From an uncultured Granulosicoccus sp. (GTDB lineage Bacteria; Pseudomonadota; Gammaproteobacteria; Granulosicoccales; Granulosicoccaceae): 64,000 nt of DNA. This document shows positions 54,739 through 63,041 of the stretch, one piece after another; position 1 is the first letter of the stretch; every line of letters starts with the position of its first letter. The position numbers and the translations under genes were made by a program. Under the pieces are notes generated by a model. The model worked only from the letters and a program-made list of their open reading frames with translations, was not told where the DNA came from and did no database searches. The DNA is taken from contig CANLXI010000008.1 of NCBI GenBank assembly GCA_947495035.1, positions 124,001-188,000 of the forward strand, read 5' to 3'.

Positions 54739-55008
54739 ATGGCTAGAAGCAACAAGGCGGCTCAGTTCGTAAAACGTTTGCAAGACGATGAAGAGTTCAG
54801 GTTCGAGGTGGGGCCTGCTCTTCTGGCTGTACCTGAAGGAGACTGGGCCGGGGTGATTGACGTTGCTGAGCAGTCCGGTTATTCGTTCACCAGAAAGCAA
54901 TTGCTGGGAGTCATACCTGAAGGTTTCTTCAAGGGGAAAGGCAGGAATCCCGAGCAGGGGTGGGACAAGTCGACCCTCACGAGCGGTAAAAGCAAGACCA
55001 CTCGGTAA
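54739..55008 (+). CDS. Nif11-like small protein
   Basis: 89 residues from the ATG at 54739, preceded by GGTGGGA. It resembles the Nif11 leader family: AAQFVKRLQDDEEFRFEV, then VIDVAEQSGYSFTRKQLLGVI, with the usual GYxFT element. Nif11 domains often form the leader of modified secreted peptides, but the double-Gly cleavage site and a Cys/Ser-rich core are absent; the tail (FFKGKGRNPEQGWDKSTLT...) is basic and polar. It may be a stand-alone Nif11 protein or an unusual precursor. It starts 32 bases after the giant gene and its stop overlaps the next start (TAATG). Confidence 0.7.
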   Translation: MARSNKAAQFVKRLQDDEEFRFEVGPALLAVPEGDWAGVIDVAEQSGYSFTRKQLLGVIPEGFFKGKGRNPEQGWDKSTLTSGKSKTTR

Positions 55009-56072
55009 TGATCGCAGCGTCGGGCGAATCGGCGGTGGTCGGGCGACCACCGGTGATGGCGCAACTAGTTGATCGGTTGCCACGCCACCGCCTGGACAGT
55101 CTGGTCTCGGCAGCCGGTTGGGAAAGAATCCTGCGAACAGCCAGTACCCTGCCACCACTTTCCGGTGGCATGCTGGAAGTTCATCCGTACGACCTGGAAA
55201 GACGCGCCGATCTGTTGATCCGTGCAACAGGCAGCAATGGCGGCAGCCTGGCTCTGGCCGGTGAAAATCCCGAGTGGGATATCCCCGAAGCCTCTCTTGA
55301 AGGTGACATCTGGCGCAGGATAAGACGCTTTGCCCGAAAATGGGCTGACCCTCGGCATCCTTTGTCCGAGTCTGTCGAGAATGCATGGCTCGAGTTCGAT
55401 CTGCTGCCGGGGCATCTGGCGTTGACAGAGCCTTCGATGTTTGTGGATCTGGATCGACACGGTCGCTATTCTGCAGATCAGCGTTTGACGACATTGCAGC
55501 ACTCGATGGATGCTCTTGACTACACCTTGACAGAAGACTTCATGCCGGAACTGGAAGCGATTCTGCATCAGGGGGCTGTGCAAAGTCATCTGCGTCACGT
55601 GGGTTTCATGTTCCCCCGTTCCGGATCGGCCTTGAGGATCTGTCTGGCCGAGTTGAGTGCCGACGATATCGCTGCCTGTTTGTCAAAGCTGGGTTGTGTC
55701 GAGCAGGCTTGCGCCCTGCAAGGCATCATCGAGGCGTACGCGTGCTCGGCGAAAAAGCTCATGCTGGATCTGGACGTCAGTCCCGCCATCGGCTCGAAAG
55801 TCGGTATTGAGGTTCTACCCGCCAGAAGTGCCTGGCCGGAGATTTTCGAGAGAATGAGCGTCTCGGGTTACTGCACCAGGGAACAGGCGGATGCGTTTAT
55901 GCATTGGCCAGGCGAGCTGCCGTTGGCCGGCGGTGCGTTCCGGGAAAGTCTGTGTCGCGTCACGGGGCGTGAGGTGACTGAACAAATACGACGAATCAGT
56001 CACGTGAAGTTTGTCGCCACGGACTCAGGCCATCTGATATCCAAGGTGTATCTCTATTTCGGTTATGCCTAG
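55008..56072 (+). CDS. Unrecognised 354-residue protein, partner of the Nif11-like gene
   Basis: 354 residues, soluble, no signal peptide. Recognisable landmarks are AWLEFDLLPGHLALTEPSMF near residue 125, HVGFMFPRSGSALRICLAEL near 200, KLMLDLDVSPAIGSKVGIEV near 255, and a C-terminal SHVKFVATDSGHLISKVYLY. These strand-rich blocks with a final HVKF...KVYL resemble, only by eye, conserved hypothetical proteins and aromatic prenyltransferase-type barrels, which I cannot confirm. Start and Nif11 stop overlap, so translation is coupled. A tailoring or carrier role for the two upstream products is a guess. Confidence 0.6.
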   Translation: MIAASGESAVVGRPPVMAQLVDRLPRHRLDSLVSAAGWERILRTASTLPPLSGGMLEVHPYDLERRADLLIRATGSNGGSLALAGENPEWDIPEASLEGDIWRRIRRFARKWADPRHPLSESVENAWLEFDLLPGHLALTEPSMFVDLDRHGRYSADQRLTTLQHSMDALDYTLTEDFMPELEAILHQGAVQSHLRHVGFMFPRSGSALRICLAELSADDIAACLSKLGCVEQACALQGIIEAYACSAKKLMLDLDVSPAIGSKVGIEVLPARSAWPEIFERMSVSGYCTREQADAFMHWPGELPLAGGAFRESLCRVTGREVTEQIRRISHVKFVATDSGHLISKVYLYFGYA

Positions 56073-56185
56073 CCTCGGTTGCGCTGTTCTCGTGCAGATT
56101 CAATAGGGCATGAAGACGCGAGCGGAGCGTCGTCCGACCGAAGGCGATTCCCGGTCGTGCATTCATGTCTCATCGAGACTGATAA

Positions 56186-57631
56186 TCAGTGTGTTGATTT
56201 GACGGACACATCCCCCGGGTGTGTGAAGGCCACCGGCGTGATGCCACGAATCACGGCTTCACCACCGAGCGCCAGTGCCCTGGCATGTTGATCGGCGAAG
56301 GCCTGTTCATTGACCGATTCAGGTTCCGCAATTGCCCGCAGCTGGTTCTGCATTCGGACAAGCAGTGTCCGGTGTTCGGCATCTGCAGCCAGGTTGCAGG
56401 TTTCCTCCGGGTCGGCTTGCAGGTCATAGAGCAGGGGCAGTGAACCCGGGCTGTCGATCAGTTTGTAACGGCCCTGCCTCAGCATGAACAGGCCGTCTCG
56501 GGCGCCCACGGCATGGTATTCGGCGAAAACGGCCCGTTGCGGTTGTTCGTCTGCCGCCAGCTCTGCCAGGTTGAGCCCGGGTCGGGGTGATTTCACGTCA
56601 ATGACTTCATCATCGATTCCCGCCAGCGCTGTCACTGTCGGATACAGATCGATCAGGCTCACCGGAGTTGTATTGCGTCGTGCTGCCGGGATGTCCGGGC
56701 CGGCCATGACCAGCGGCACCCCCACGCTTTCTTCCCACAGTGTCGATTTTCCCCAATAGCCTCGGGCACCCAGATTGTCGCCATGATCGGAGGTATAGAT
56801 GATATTCGTGTCATCCATCAAGCCTGAGGCATCAAGCGCCTGCAGAACACGCCCGACATTGCTATCCAGTGCGGCTGCCAGAGCGTAGTAATTGGCGACG
56901 GCCTCGCGTACCACCTGTTCATCTTGAAAGTGATCGTTGAAATCCAGCAGTGCCCGCATGGCTGTCATGACTTCATTTTCAGGCGTGTACTGGTATTGCA
57001 TCTTGGGCAGCGGCAGGTCATTGGCATCAAACAGATCTCGAAACTGCTGCGGCGCATTCAGCGGAAAATGGGGCAGGACGAAAGAGACGAACAGTGTCCA
57101 GCCCTGTTCACGCGGTTCTTTCAACCACTGTTCGGTGGCTCTGGCAACCGCTTCATCGTACTGCCAATAGGGCGTTTCTCCCTTGCCTGTCATGGCTGCC
57201 AGCTGTCGGGTGCCGGGGCGTTCCGGTGGGTTCCTTCGCAACAGGGTAGACGGATCACCGATACCATCCTTGACGTGCAAGGGCAGGATCTGTTCGTCAA
57301 AACCGGTGTCAGCGTCACTGTCACGAAAATGCAATTTTCCGATGGAGGTGACGGCCTTGCCCTGGCGTTGCAAGGCATGCCCCCAGCTACTGACACGTCC
57401 ATCGTAGGGCATGGCATTGTCCCAGTAGCGAATCTGGTGCGGATAGAGCCCGGTATGCAGGCTCGCGCGTGAAGGGACGCAGATGGGGCTGTTGCAGTAG
57501 GCATTCTCGAAGACGGTGCCGCGCTCTGCCAGAGCATCCAGGTGTGGTGTGTGAGCCAGGGAATTGCCATAGCAGCCCATGACCTTGCGACTGTGTTCAT
57601 CGGACATGATGATGAGCGTGTTGTGCGGCAT
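56186..57631 (-). CDS. Type I sulfatase, choline-sulfatase-like (third of three)
   Basis: 481 residues. Formylglycine motif C51-V-P-S-R55 in CNSPICVPSRASLHTG; metal ligands in TLIIMSDEHSRKVMGCYG and IIYTSDHGDNLGARGYWGKS. No signal peptide. Closely related to the second sulfatase throughout (IIMSDEH, TPHxDALAxRGTxF, AYCNSPICVPSRA). It is 4 bases downstream of tctA of module 2 and probably in the same operon, so its substrate is likely imported by that transporter. Confidence 0.92.
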   Translation of the reverse strand: MPHNTLIIMSDEHSRKVMGCYGNSLAHTPHLDALAERGTVFENAYCNSPICVPSRASLHTGLYPHQIRYWDNAMPYDGRVSSWGHALQRQGKAVTSIGKLHFRDSDADTGFDEQILPLHVKDGIGDPSTLLRRNPPERPGTRQLAAMTGKGETPYWQYDEAVARATEQWLKEPREQGWTLFVSFVLPHFPLNAPQQFRDLFDANDLPLPKMQYQYTPENEVMTAMRALLDFNDHFQDEQVVREAVANYYALAAALDSNVGRVLQALDASGLMDDTNIIYTSDHGDNLGARGYWGKSTLWEESVGVPLVMAGPDIPAARRNTTPVSLIDLYPTVTALAGIDDEVIDVKSPRPGLNLAELAADEQPQRAVFAEYHAVGARDGLFMLRQGRYKLIDSPGSLPLLYDLQADPEETCNLAADAEHRTLLVRMQNQLRAIAEPESVNEQAFADQHARALALGGEAVIRGITPVAFTHPGDVSVKSTH

Positions 57632-57635
57632 CGGT

Positions 57636-59135
57636 CTATTCCGGTTTGTTGACCGTCGAGATGGCAGCTTGCCTTGCAGGCTTGCCGGAGCGTAGCAGCG
57701 GCAGAATCAGCATGATGCCTGCGAGCACGACGAAAGCCAGCGCCAGCGGATGGTCGACGATGGCCTGCAAAGAGCCATCCGACAGCTGCAGGGCGGTGCG
57801 CAACTCGGATTCGAAAGGTGTGGCCAGTACGAAACCGATGATGAAGGGGCCCAATGGCACACGTGCCTTGTCCAGTGCATAGCCCAGTACGCCGAAGCCG
57901 ATCATGACCCAGACGTCGAACAGGCGGTTGCCGATGGAGTAGGCGCCAATGAGGCAGAACACGAACACCACCGGCACGAGGTAATGGGCCGGGATGGTGA
58001 TGATGCGGGCCAGCGAGCGATAGCCGGCCAGCATGATGGCGAACATCAGCAGATTGGCAATGAAATAGCCGGCTATCATGGCCCAGACCAGTCCGGCATT
58101 GGCGGTAAACAACAGCGGGCCGGGTTGAATCTGATGCATTACCATGGCACCGAGCAGAATGGCATCCACCGGCGCTCCCGGTATGCCCAGGGTGATCAGT
58201 GGAATCATGGCGCCTCCGACATTGGCATTGTTGGCCGCCTCTGAGGCCATGACCCCTTCATCGTGGCCGGTACCGAATTTCTCGGGTGTTCTGGAAAAGG
58301 TTCTGGCCATGCCATAGGCGACCATCGAGGAAATACTGGCGCCGACTCCGGGCAGAATGCCGACAAAGGTGCCGATGACGGAGGAACGCAACAGATTGAC
58401 CCAGTGACTGCCCCAGTGTTGCAAGGTCGGGAAGCTGAACTTGCGCCCTAGCCGAATGACGCTGGCAGTGCCCAGTGCCTTGTCGCTTTCCTTGAGCAGT
58501 TGACTGATGACGAAGACTCCCAGCAATACCGGCAACAGGCGAAACCCTGCCGTCATGTCGTCATTGCCGAAGGTATACCGCAACTGTCCATCGGACTCCG
58601 CAAGCCCCGGCAGGGCTGCAATGATGCCCAGCGTTGCCGAGAACAGGCCCTTGAGCATGGAGCCCTGGGCAATGATGGCCACCAGAACCAGCGCGCAGAG
58701 AATCAGGGCGCTCAACTCCCAGGGACCGATCTTCAATGCCCAGTAAGACAAGGGCGGTGCGAGCGCTGCGAGAGCAATGCCGGCCAGCAGGCCGCCAATC
58801 AGCGAACTGCCGATCCCCAGGCCAAGGGCCCGTTCGGGTTGACCGTTTCTTGCCATCGGGTAGCCATCGAACGTCGTCATGACCGAAGAAGGCGTGCCGG
58901 GCATCTGCAACAGGGTGGCGCTGATCAGACCGCCACTGACCGAGCCGACATGGATTCCGATCAACAGCAGTATGGCATCCACCGGAGCCATGGAGAAGGT
59001 CAGTGGCAAGGCCAGTGCCATCAGCATGCCACCTCCCAGACCCGGAATGGCGCCGACCAGAATGCCGCTGCCGACACCCAGAAACAACCACAGCAAGTGC
59101 ATGGGACCGAGAGCGGTCAGGAGTCCTTCTATCAT
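57636..59135 (-). CDS. TctA, large permease (module 2)
   Basis: 499 residues from the ATG at 59135. Family segments: LGVGSGILVGAIPGLGGGMLMALALPLTF, MPGTPSSVMTTFDGYPMARNGQPERALGLGI, ILPGVGASISSMVAYGMARTFSRTPEKFGTGHDEGV. Parallel in layout and sequence to the module 1 protein. Overlaps tctB by 4 bases. Confidence 0.93.
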   Translation of the reverse strand: MIEGLLTALGPMHLLWLFLGVGSGILVGAIPGLGGGMLMALALPLTFSMAPVDAILLLIGIHVGSVSGGLISATLLQMPGTPSSVMTTFDGYPMARNGQPERALGLGIGSSLIGGLLAGIALAALAPPLSYWALKIGPWELSALILCALVLVAIIAQGSMLKGLFSATLGIIAALPGLAESDGQLRYTFGNDDMTAGFRLLPVLLGVFVISQLLKESDKALGTASVIRLGRKFSFPTLQHWGSHWVNLLRSSVIGTFVGILPGVGASISSMVAYGMARTFSRTPEKFGTGHDEGVMASEAANNANVGGAMIPLITLGIPGAPVDAILLGAMVMHQIQPGPLLFTANAGLVWAMIAGYFIANLLMFAIMLAGYRSLARIITIPAHYLVPVVFVFCLIGAYSIGNRLFDVWVMIGFGVLGYALDKARVPLGPFIIGFVLATPFESELRTALQLSDGSLQAIVDHPLALAFVVLAGIMLILPLLRSGKPARQAAISTVNKPE

Positions 59136-59599
59136 CGGGTACCCGGCAGATCGACAAAGAAAACGCTGGTGAAAAGCCACTCCGAGCCGAAGCCGAGAAC
59201 AAGCGCGATCGGAATGGCCAGTGGCAGCACGCGCAGGCGTTGGCTGATCAGTGGGATGGCCAAGGCGACGAACGCCGCGGTCGCCATGGAGAAGCGAATG
59301 CCCTGATGCATGGCCAGCAGGTAGGCGATCATCAGCGCCAACAGAGCCACGGTTGCGAGTCTTGTACTCCCGCTTCCCTCATCGGCGTTTTTCTTCCGTA
59401 CTTCCTTACTGCGCAACGCTGTCTGGACCAGCACACCTGCTCCCAGCAGAAACAGGGTTATGGCACAGGCTATGGGCAATGCGGCCGAACCCACGGGATC
59501 GAACATCGGTGGCGCGATATCCCGAGAGCCGATCAGCAGGATTGTCCCGATCAGTGCGCCCAGCAGCGCGACAAAGCAGCTTGAGGTTGAAAATCGGAT
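59132..59599 (-). CDS. TctB, small permease (module 2), no standard start codon for first helix
   Basis: The first ATG (59506) gives 124 residues beginning MFDPVGSAALPIAC, which lacks helix 1. In frame upstream the sequence encodes CFVALLGALIGTILLIGSRD then IAPP, which matches the first helix of the module 1 TctB (LLFLGASSLPPPRFEPMGSAALP). No ATG, GTG or TTG exists in that stretch. An AGGAAG at 59608-59613, just after the tctC stop, sits 8 bases before an ATC at 59597-59599, so a rare ATC start, or a lost ATG, is proposed. The full product would be 155 residues with four helices. Confidence 0.75.
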   Translation of the reverse strand: MRFSTSSCFVALLGALIGTILLIGSRDIAPPMFDPVGSAALPIACAITLFLLGAGVLVQTALRSKEVRKKNADEGSGSTRLATVALLALMIAYLLAMHQGIRFSMATAAFVALAIPLISQRLRVLPLAIPIALVLGFGSEWLFTSVFFVDLPGTR

Positions 59600-59615
59600 G
59601 GCGGCGTCTTCCTGT

Positions 59616-60566
59616 CTACTTTGCGGAACGCGCCGCGTCGATCAATGGCTCGGTGCGGGCGTTCATGTCGTCGAGCATGTCTCTGGCGGTGTCTGCGGGG
59701 ATCCAGTCTGCATCGATGCTCAACCCTGCCAGTTCCTGTCGTACATCCTCATCTTTCAGCACGTCCTGCAGAATCGATTGCAGTCTGGCCGACTCCGCTT
59801 CGCCGATACCGGCAGGTGCCAGCCAGACACGAAACACGCTGATGCTCATGTCCACACCCAATTCGAGTGCCGTGGGCGTATCCGGAAGCGCATCATCCCG
59901 CTCGGTGGCATACAGAAACAGAGGCCGAAGACCGCTTTCCTCGTACTGTTTGAACTCCGATACCGAAAACAGAGCCGTGTCCGTGTGGCCGCCAAGAATG
60001 CTGGCCAGTCGCTTGGCACCGCCACCGATCTGCACGAACTTGAATTCCACCTCGGCCTCGTCGGCGAACATCATGGGAATGAAGTGCACCGGCAGTCCGA
60101 TATTGGTGGCAACGACAATACTGCCGGGCTCTGCACGGGCCTTTTCCAGAAAGGCGTCGGCATCCTTGATGGGCGATTCGTCCAGAATGCCCATGCCGAT
60201 CTCGGTACGCCCGGTGCCGCCGAGCAGAGTAAAGGCCGTGTGATCGTAATCGACCACACCCATGGCTTTGGAGGTGATGATGCCAGGACTCCAGATACCG
60301 ATGGTATAGCCATCCGCTGGTGCGTCCTTGATGGCCCGAGTACCGATGGTGCCACCGGCCCCTGGCTGGTTGATGACCACAACGGACGGGAAGTCTCCCA
60401 TCTGTTCGATCTTGCGCTGAAAGATGCGGGCCAGATTGTCGACGCTGCCCCCGGCATTGGTCGGCACGACGATACGCAGCGGTTGATCGGGATAGTCTGC
60501 CAGTGTGGTTGCCAGCGGTGCGATACACAGGCTGGCTGCCAGTATCAACTGTTTGAAGGTATTCAT
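59616..60566 (-). CDS. TctC/Bug-type periplasmic binding protein (module 2)
   Basis: 316 residues from the ATG at 60566. Signal peptide MNTFKQLILAASLCIAPLATTLA. Bug fold: YPDQPLRIVVPTNAGGSVDNLARIFQRKIEQ, VVINQPGAGGTIGTRAIKDAPADGYTIGIWSPG. The frame extends to 60653 without merit. First gene of the tctCBA-sulfatase operon, divergent from a LysR gene. Confidence 0.92.
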   Translation of the reverse strand: MNTFKQLILAASLCIAPLATTLADYPDQPLRIVVPTNAGGSVDNLARIFQRKIEQMGDFPSVVVINQPGAGGTIGTRAIKDAPADGYTIGIWSPGIITSKAMGVVDYDHTAFTLLGGTGRTEIGMGILDESPIKDADAFLEKARAEPGSIVVATNIGLPVHFIPMMFADEAEVEFKFVQIGGGAKRLASILGGHTDTALFSVSEFKQYEESGLRPLFLYATERDDALPDTPTALELGVDMSISVFRVWLAPAGIGEAESARLQSILQDVLKDEDVRQELAGLSIDADWIPADTARDMLDDMNARTEPLIDAARSAK

Positions 60567-60700
60567 GCTTGTGTTTTCTTCTCCGGTGTCTTCCCAGTGG
60601 TCAATGAAATACTGCCATGAGAGAGTTCCTGTGGGAATACCTTGAATCTTCATAGGGGTATAGCTTATGGTTATAACTGACGGACTGAACTCGACGTATC

Positions 60701-61627
60701 ATGATTCTTGATCTGAGCAGGCTTGATCGTTTCATTGCAGTGGCCGAATCGGGCAGCATCAACAAGGCGGCTTCCAGCACCGGTATTTCACAGGCAGGAT
60801 TGACCAAGAGCATCCGACATCTGGAAGATCAACTGCAGGCCAGACTTTTCGATCGCAGCGCGCGCGGAGTTGTATTGACTCGCGAAGGGCAGGCCTTTCT
60901 GACACATGCTCGCCTGATCATCAATCAGCGGGAAGCCGCTGTCAGCGCGGTCAGAGCGCAGAGCGAAGGTCGCGAGGTAACCTTGCGGGTCGGTATAGCA
61001 CCTCGCTGGGTGCTGCGTACCGTCATGCCGGAAATCGTGGCTCGCATGGTTGACGATGAGCGTCGGCCACAATTGATCGTATCGTCAGGCCAGAAGTCCT
61101 GGCAGATGATCGAGCGCATGCGAGAAGGCGATCTGGATATCCTGGTGGCCACGCCCTCGGAACTGGATGATCTGACGGGAATCACCGTGAATTCGGTGGT
61201 ACATGATTCTCAGGGCGTGGCGGTACGGCGAGAACATCCATTGGCCGGGCGCCGCAATGTCAGCCTCAAGGCCTTGTCGGAATTCGACTGGATCAGTGGT
61301 TCGGCAGAAACCTATTTCAGGCGATACCTCACCAGTCTCTACATGGCGCGTGGCATGCAACCACCCAAGCCGGTGGTGATCGCCGACTCCAATACCATGA
61401 TTCTGGATGTCATTGCCCGCACCGATCTGCTGGGCATTGCCACTCAGCAACTGATCAACGTTGGTCATGGTGACCGGATCACGATGCTGAAACTGGCAAG
61501 TCCGGTGAAGCGCGAGCTTGCCATTCTGAGTCGAAGCAACGATGTATTACCGCAGACCGGCACTGATCTGATCCGCGCCCTGCATGTGGCGCTCAAGGCA
61601 AGGGTCATGGCTACCGGCTCACCATGA
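60701..61627 (+). CDS. LysR-type regulator, divergent from tctCBA module 2
   Basis: 308 residues. HTH: LSRLDRFIAVAESGSINKAASSTGISQAGLTKSIRHLEDQLQARLFDR. Effector domain from about residue 90. Divergent from tctC with a 134-base gap holding a small palindrome GTTATAAC at 60670-60677. It probably regulates the second TTT/sulfatase module. Its end overlaps the end of the convergent gene by 17 bases. Confidence 0.9.
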   Translation: MILDLSRLDRFIAVAESGSINKAASSTGISQAGLTKSIRHLEDQLQARLFDRSARGVVLTREGQAFLTHARLIINQREAAVSAVRAQSEGREVTLRVGIAPRWVLRTVMPEIVARMVDDERRPQLIVSSGQKSWQMIERMREGDLDILVATPSELDDLTGITVNSVVHDSQGVAVRREHPLAGRRNVSLKALSEFDWISGSAETYFRRYLTSLYMARGMQPPKPVVIADSNTMILDVIARTDLLGIATQQLINVGHGDRITMLKLASPVKRELAILSRSNDVLPQTGTDLIRALHVALKARVMATGSP

Positions 61628-62981
61628 GGCCCAGTGCTTCGAGCTTCTCGTTGGAAAGATAGCCGTAGCGATTGACCCACATATTGCCTTCACTGGCTTG
61701 CCAGGCAGCCTGTGCCCGGCGCAGCATGTCGTCACAAGGGCCGTAGGCATGGCTGAAGGCGTAGACCGGGCAATTTCCGGACTGTTGTTTCGCAGCAGTG
61801 ATCTTGCGCCGAATGTTGTCGGCGGAGGCGGTGTGATTCTCGTCGGGTTCGGGATAGGCGAAGCCTCGCTGCGCCGGAGGTACCTGGTCGCTGATGTCCA
61901 GCGCTTTCAGCAGAGCTTCGGCAACCTTGGAGGCGGATGCCTTGCCGGCAGACATGGCTCTGGCATAGTCGGCGGCAATCATCGGCCAGTGCATGGTGTA
62001 GAGCTTGATGCCGATGCCTTGCACCACTTCGCTGGCAGCACCGAAGTCGAATCCTGACAACAGATTGAACGGAGGGGGAAAGGCCTGTGGAACCAGATCG
62101 AGAGAGGCAGGCAGTGCCTGGCGGTAGCGCTGGATGAGTGCCAGGGACAGGTGTCTGCGCAGTCGCAGCATGTCCAGCATGCCGGGGTAGCGTTGCAGCA
62201 TGACATCCAGGCTGTTTCTGTCCAGATGGCACACTCTGCTCAGCAGTTCGGCATCGAGATCCCGGGTCAGTCTGGTTTGCAAGGCTCTTGCGTCATGTCG
62301 CATGCGTTCGATGTCCAGATCGAGTTGCGTCGCGACCTGCAGTGCATGCGGGGAAAAGTCGAAGAACAAGGCATGAAAGTGATAAGGCGGGTACTCGGGC
62401 CAGTCCAGTCGTATTCCGGCGAGACCGGGATAGGCCCGCGCCAGATCCTGCATCATGGCCTCTCCATAGGCGATGACGTCGGGTGCTGCCAGCGAGGCAT
62501 TGCTGTCGACACGATCGGGGCCCGGCTGACTGTCGGGGCCCAGACAGGCATCGCCACTTGCCGGGCCGCCGAACTGAACCCGGTAGCCCGGGGGTATGGC
62601 CGATTGCACCTGAAACCAGACTTTCATGCCACGCGCGGATGCCTTGTCAATGAACTCCTGTACCACATGGCCTTCGCGTTCGGTCAGGTCGTCCGGCTTC
62701 GGTGGCTTGTAGCGGGTGGTCTCGTAGAGCGTGTGGTCGGGGTGGAAACTGGGTGCCGTGCGAACGGACAGTTCCCGGTGTCCCCACAGTTCCCGTTCCA
62801 GCAATCGAACCTTGCCGGCGCCGCCATCTACTGGCGGTTCGCGGGTGCCATTGCTGTCGGGTTGCATGACATAGGGACTGGTGGCAATGTCGGTGACATG
62901 GGCCCGTTGCAAACGGTCCAGCAGGTTCTCGATCCCTTCAGACTGCGCCCATTCGGGGAGTACCGTTATGCCGAAAGTCAT
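61611..62981 (-). CDS. Glycoside-hydrolase-like barrel protein of unknown function
   Basis: 456 residues from the ATG at 62981; no signal peptide. Barrel-like segments include TFGITVLPEWAQSEGIENLLDRLQ, a strand-turn ARGMKVWFQVQSAIPPGYRVQFGG, PDVIAYGEAMMQDLARAYPGLAGIRLDWPEYPPYHF (an IRLDW strand end typical of catalytic acids in hydrolase barrels), and ASEVVQGIGIKLYTMHWPMI. The family is not one I can name. It sits 60 bases downstream of a sugar-acid dehydratase on the same strand, so a role in carbohydrate use is plausible. Confidence 0.6.
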   Translation of the reverse strand: MTFGITVLPEWAQSEGIENLLDRLQRAHVTDIATSPYVMQPDSNGTREPPVDGGAGKVRLLERELWGHRELSVRTAPSFHPDHTLYETTRYKPPKPDDLTEREGHVVQEFIDKASARGMKVWFQVQSAIPPGYRVQFGGPASGDACLGPDSQPGPDRVDSNASLAAPDVIAYGEAMMQDLARAYPGLAGIRLDWPEYPPYHFHALFFDFSPHALQVATQLDLDIERMRHDARALQTRLTRDLDAELLSRVCHLDRNSLDVMLQRYPGMLDMLRLRRHLSLALIQRYRQALPASLDLVPQAFPPPFNLLSGFDFGAASEVVQGIGIKLYTMHWPMIAADYARAMSAGKASASKVAEALLKALDISDQVPPAQRGFAYPEPDENHTASADNIRRKITAAKQQSGNCPVYAFSHAYGPCDDMLRRAQAAWQASEGNMWVNRYGYLSNEKLEALGLMVSR

Positions 62982-63041
62982 GTTCTTTCTCCTAGCTTCT
63001 TGATTCAGGACACCGGGCAAGCCTGCTGCTGCAGACTTGTC

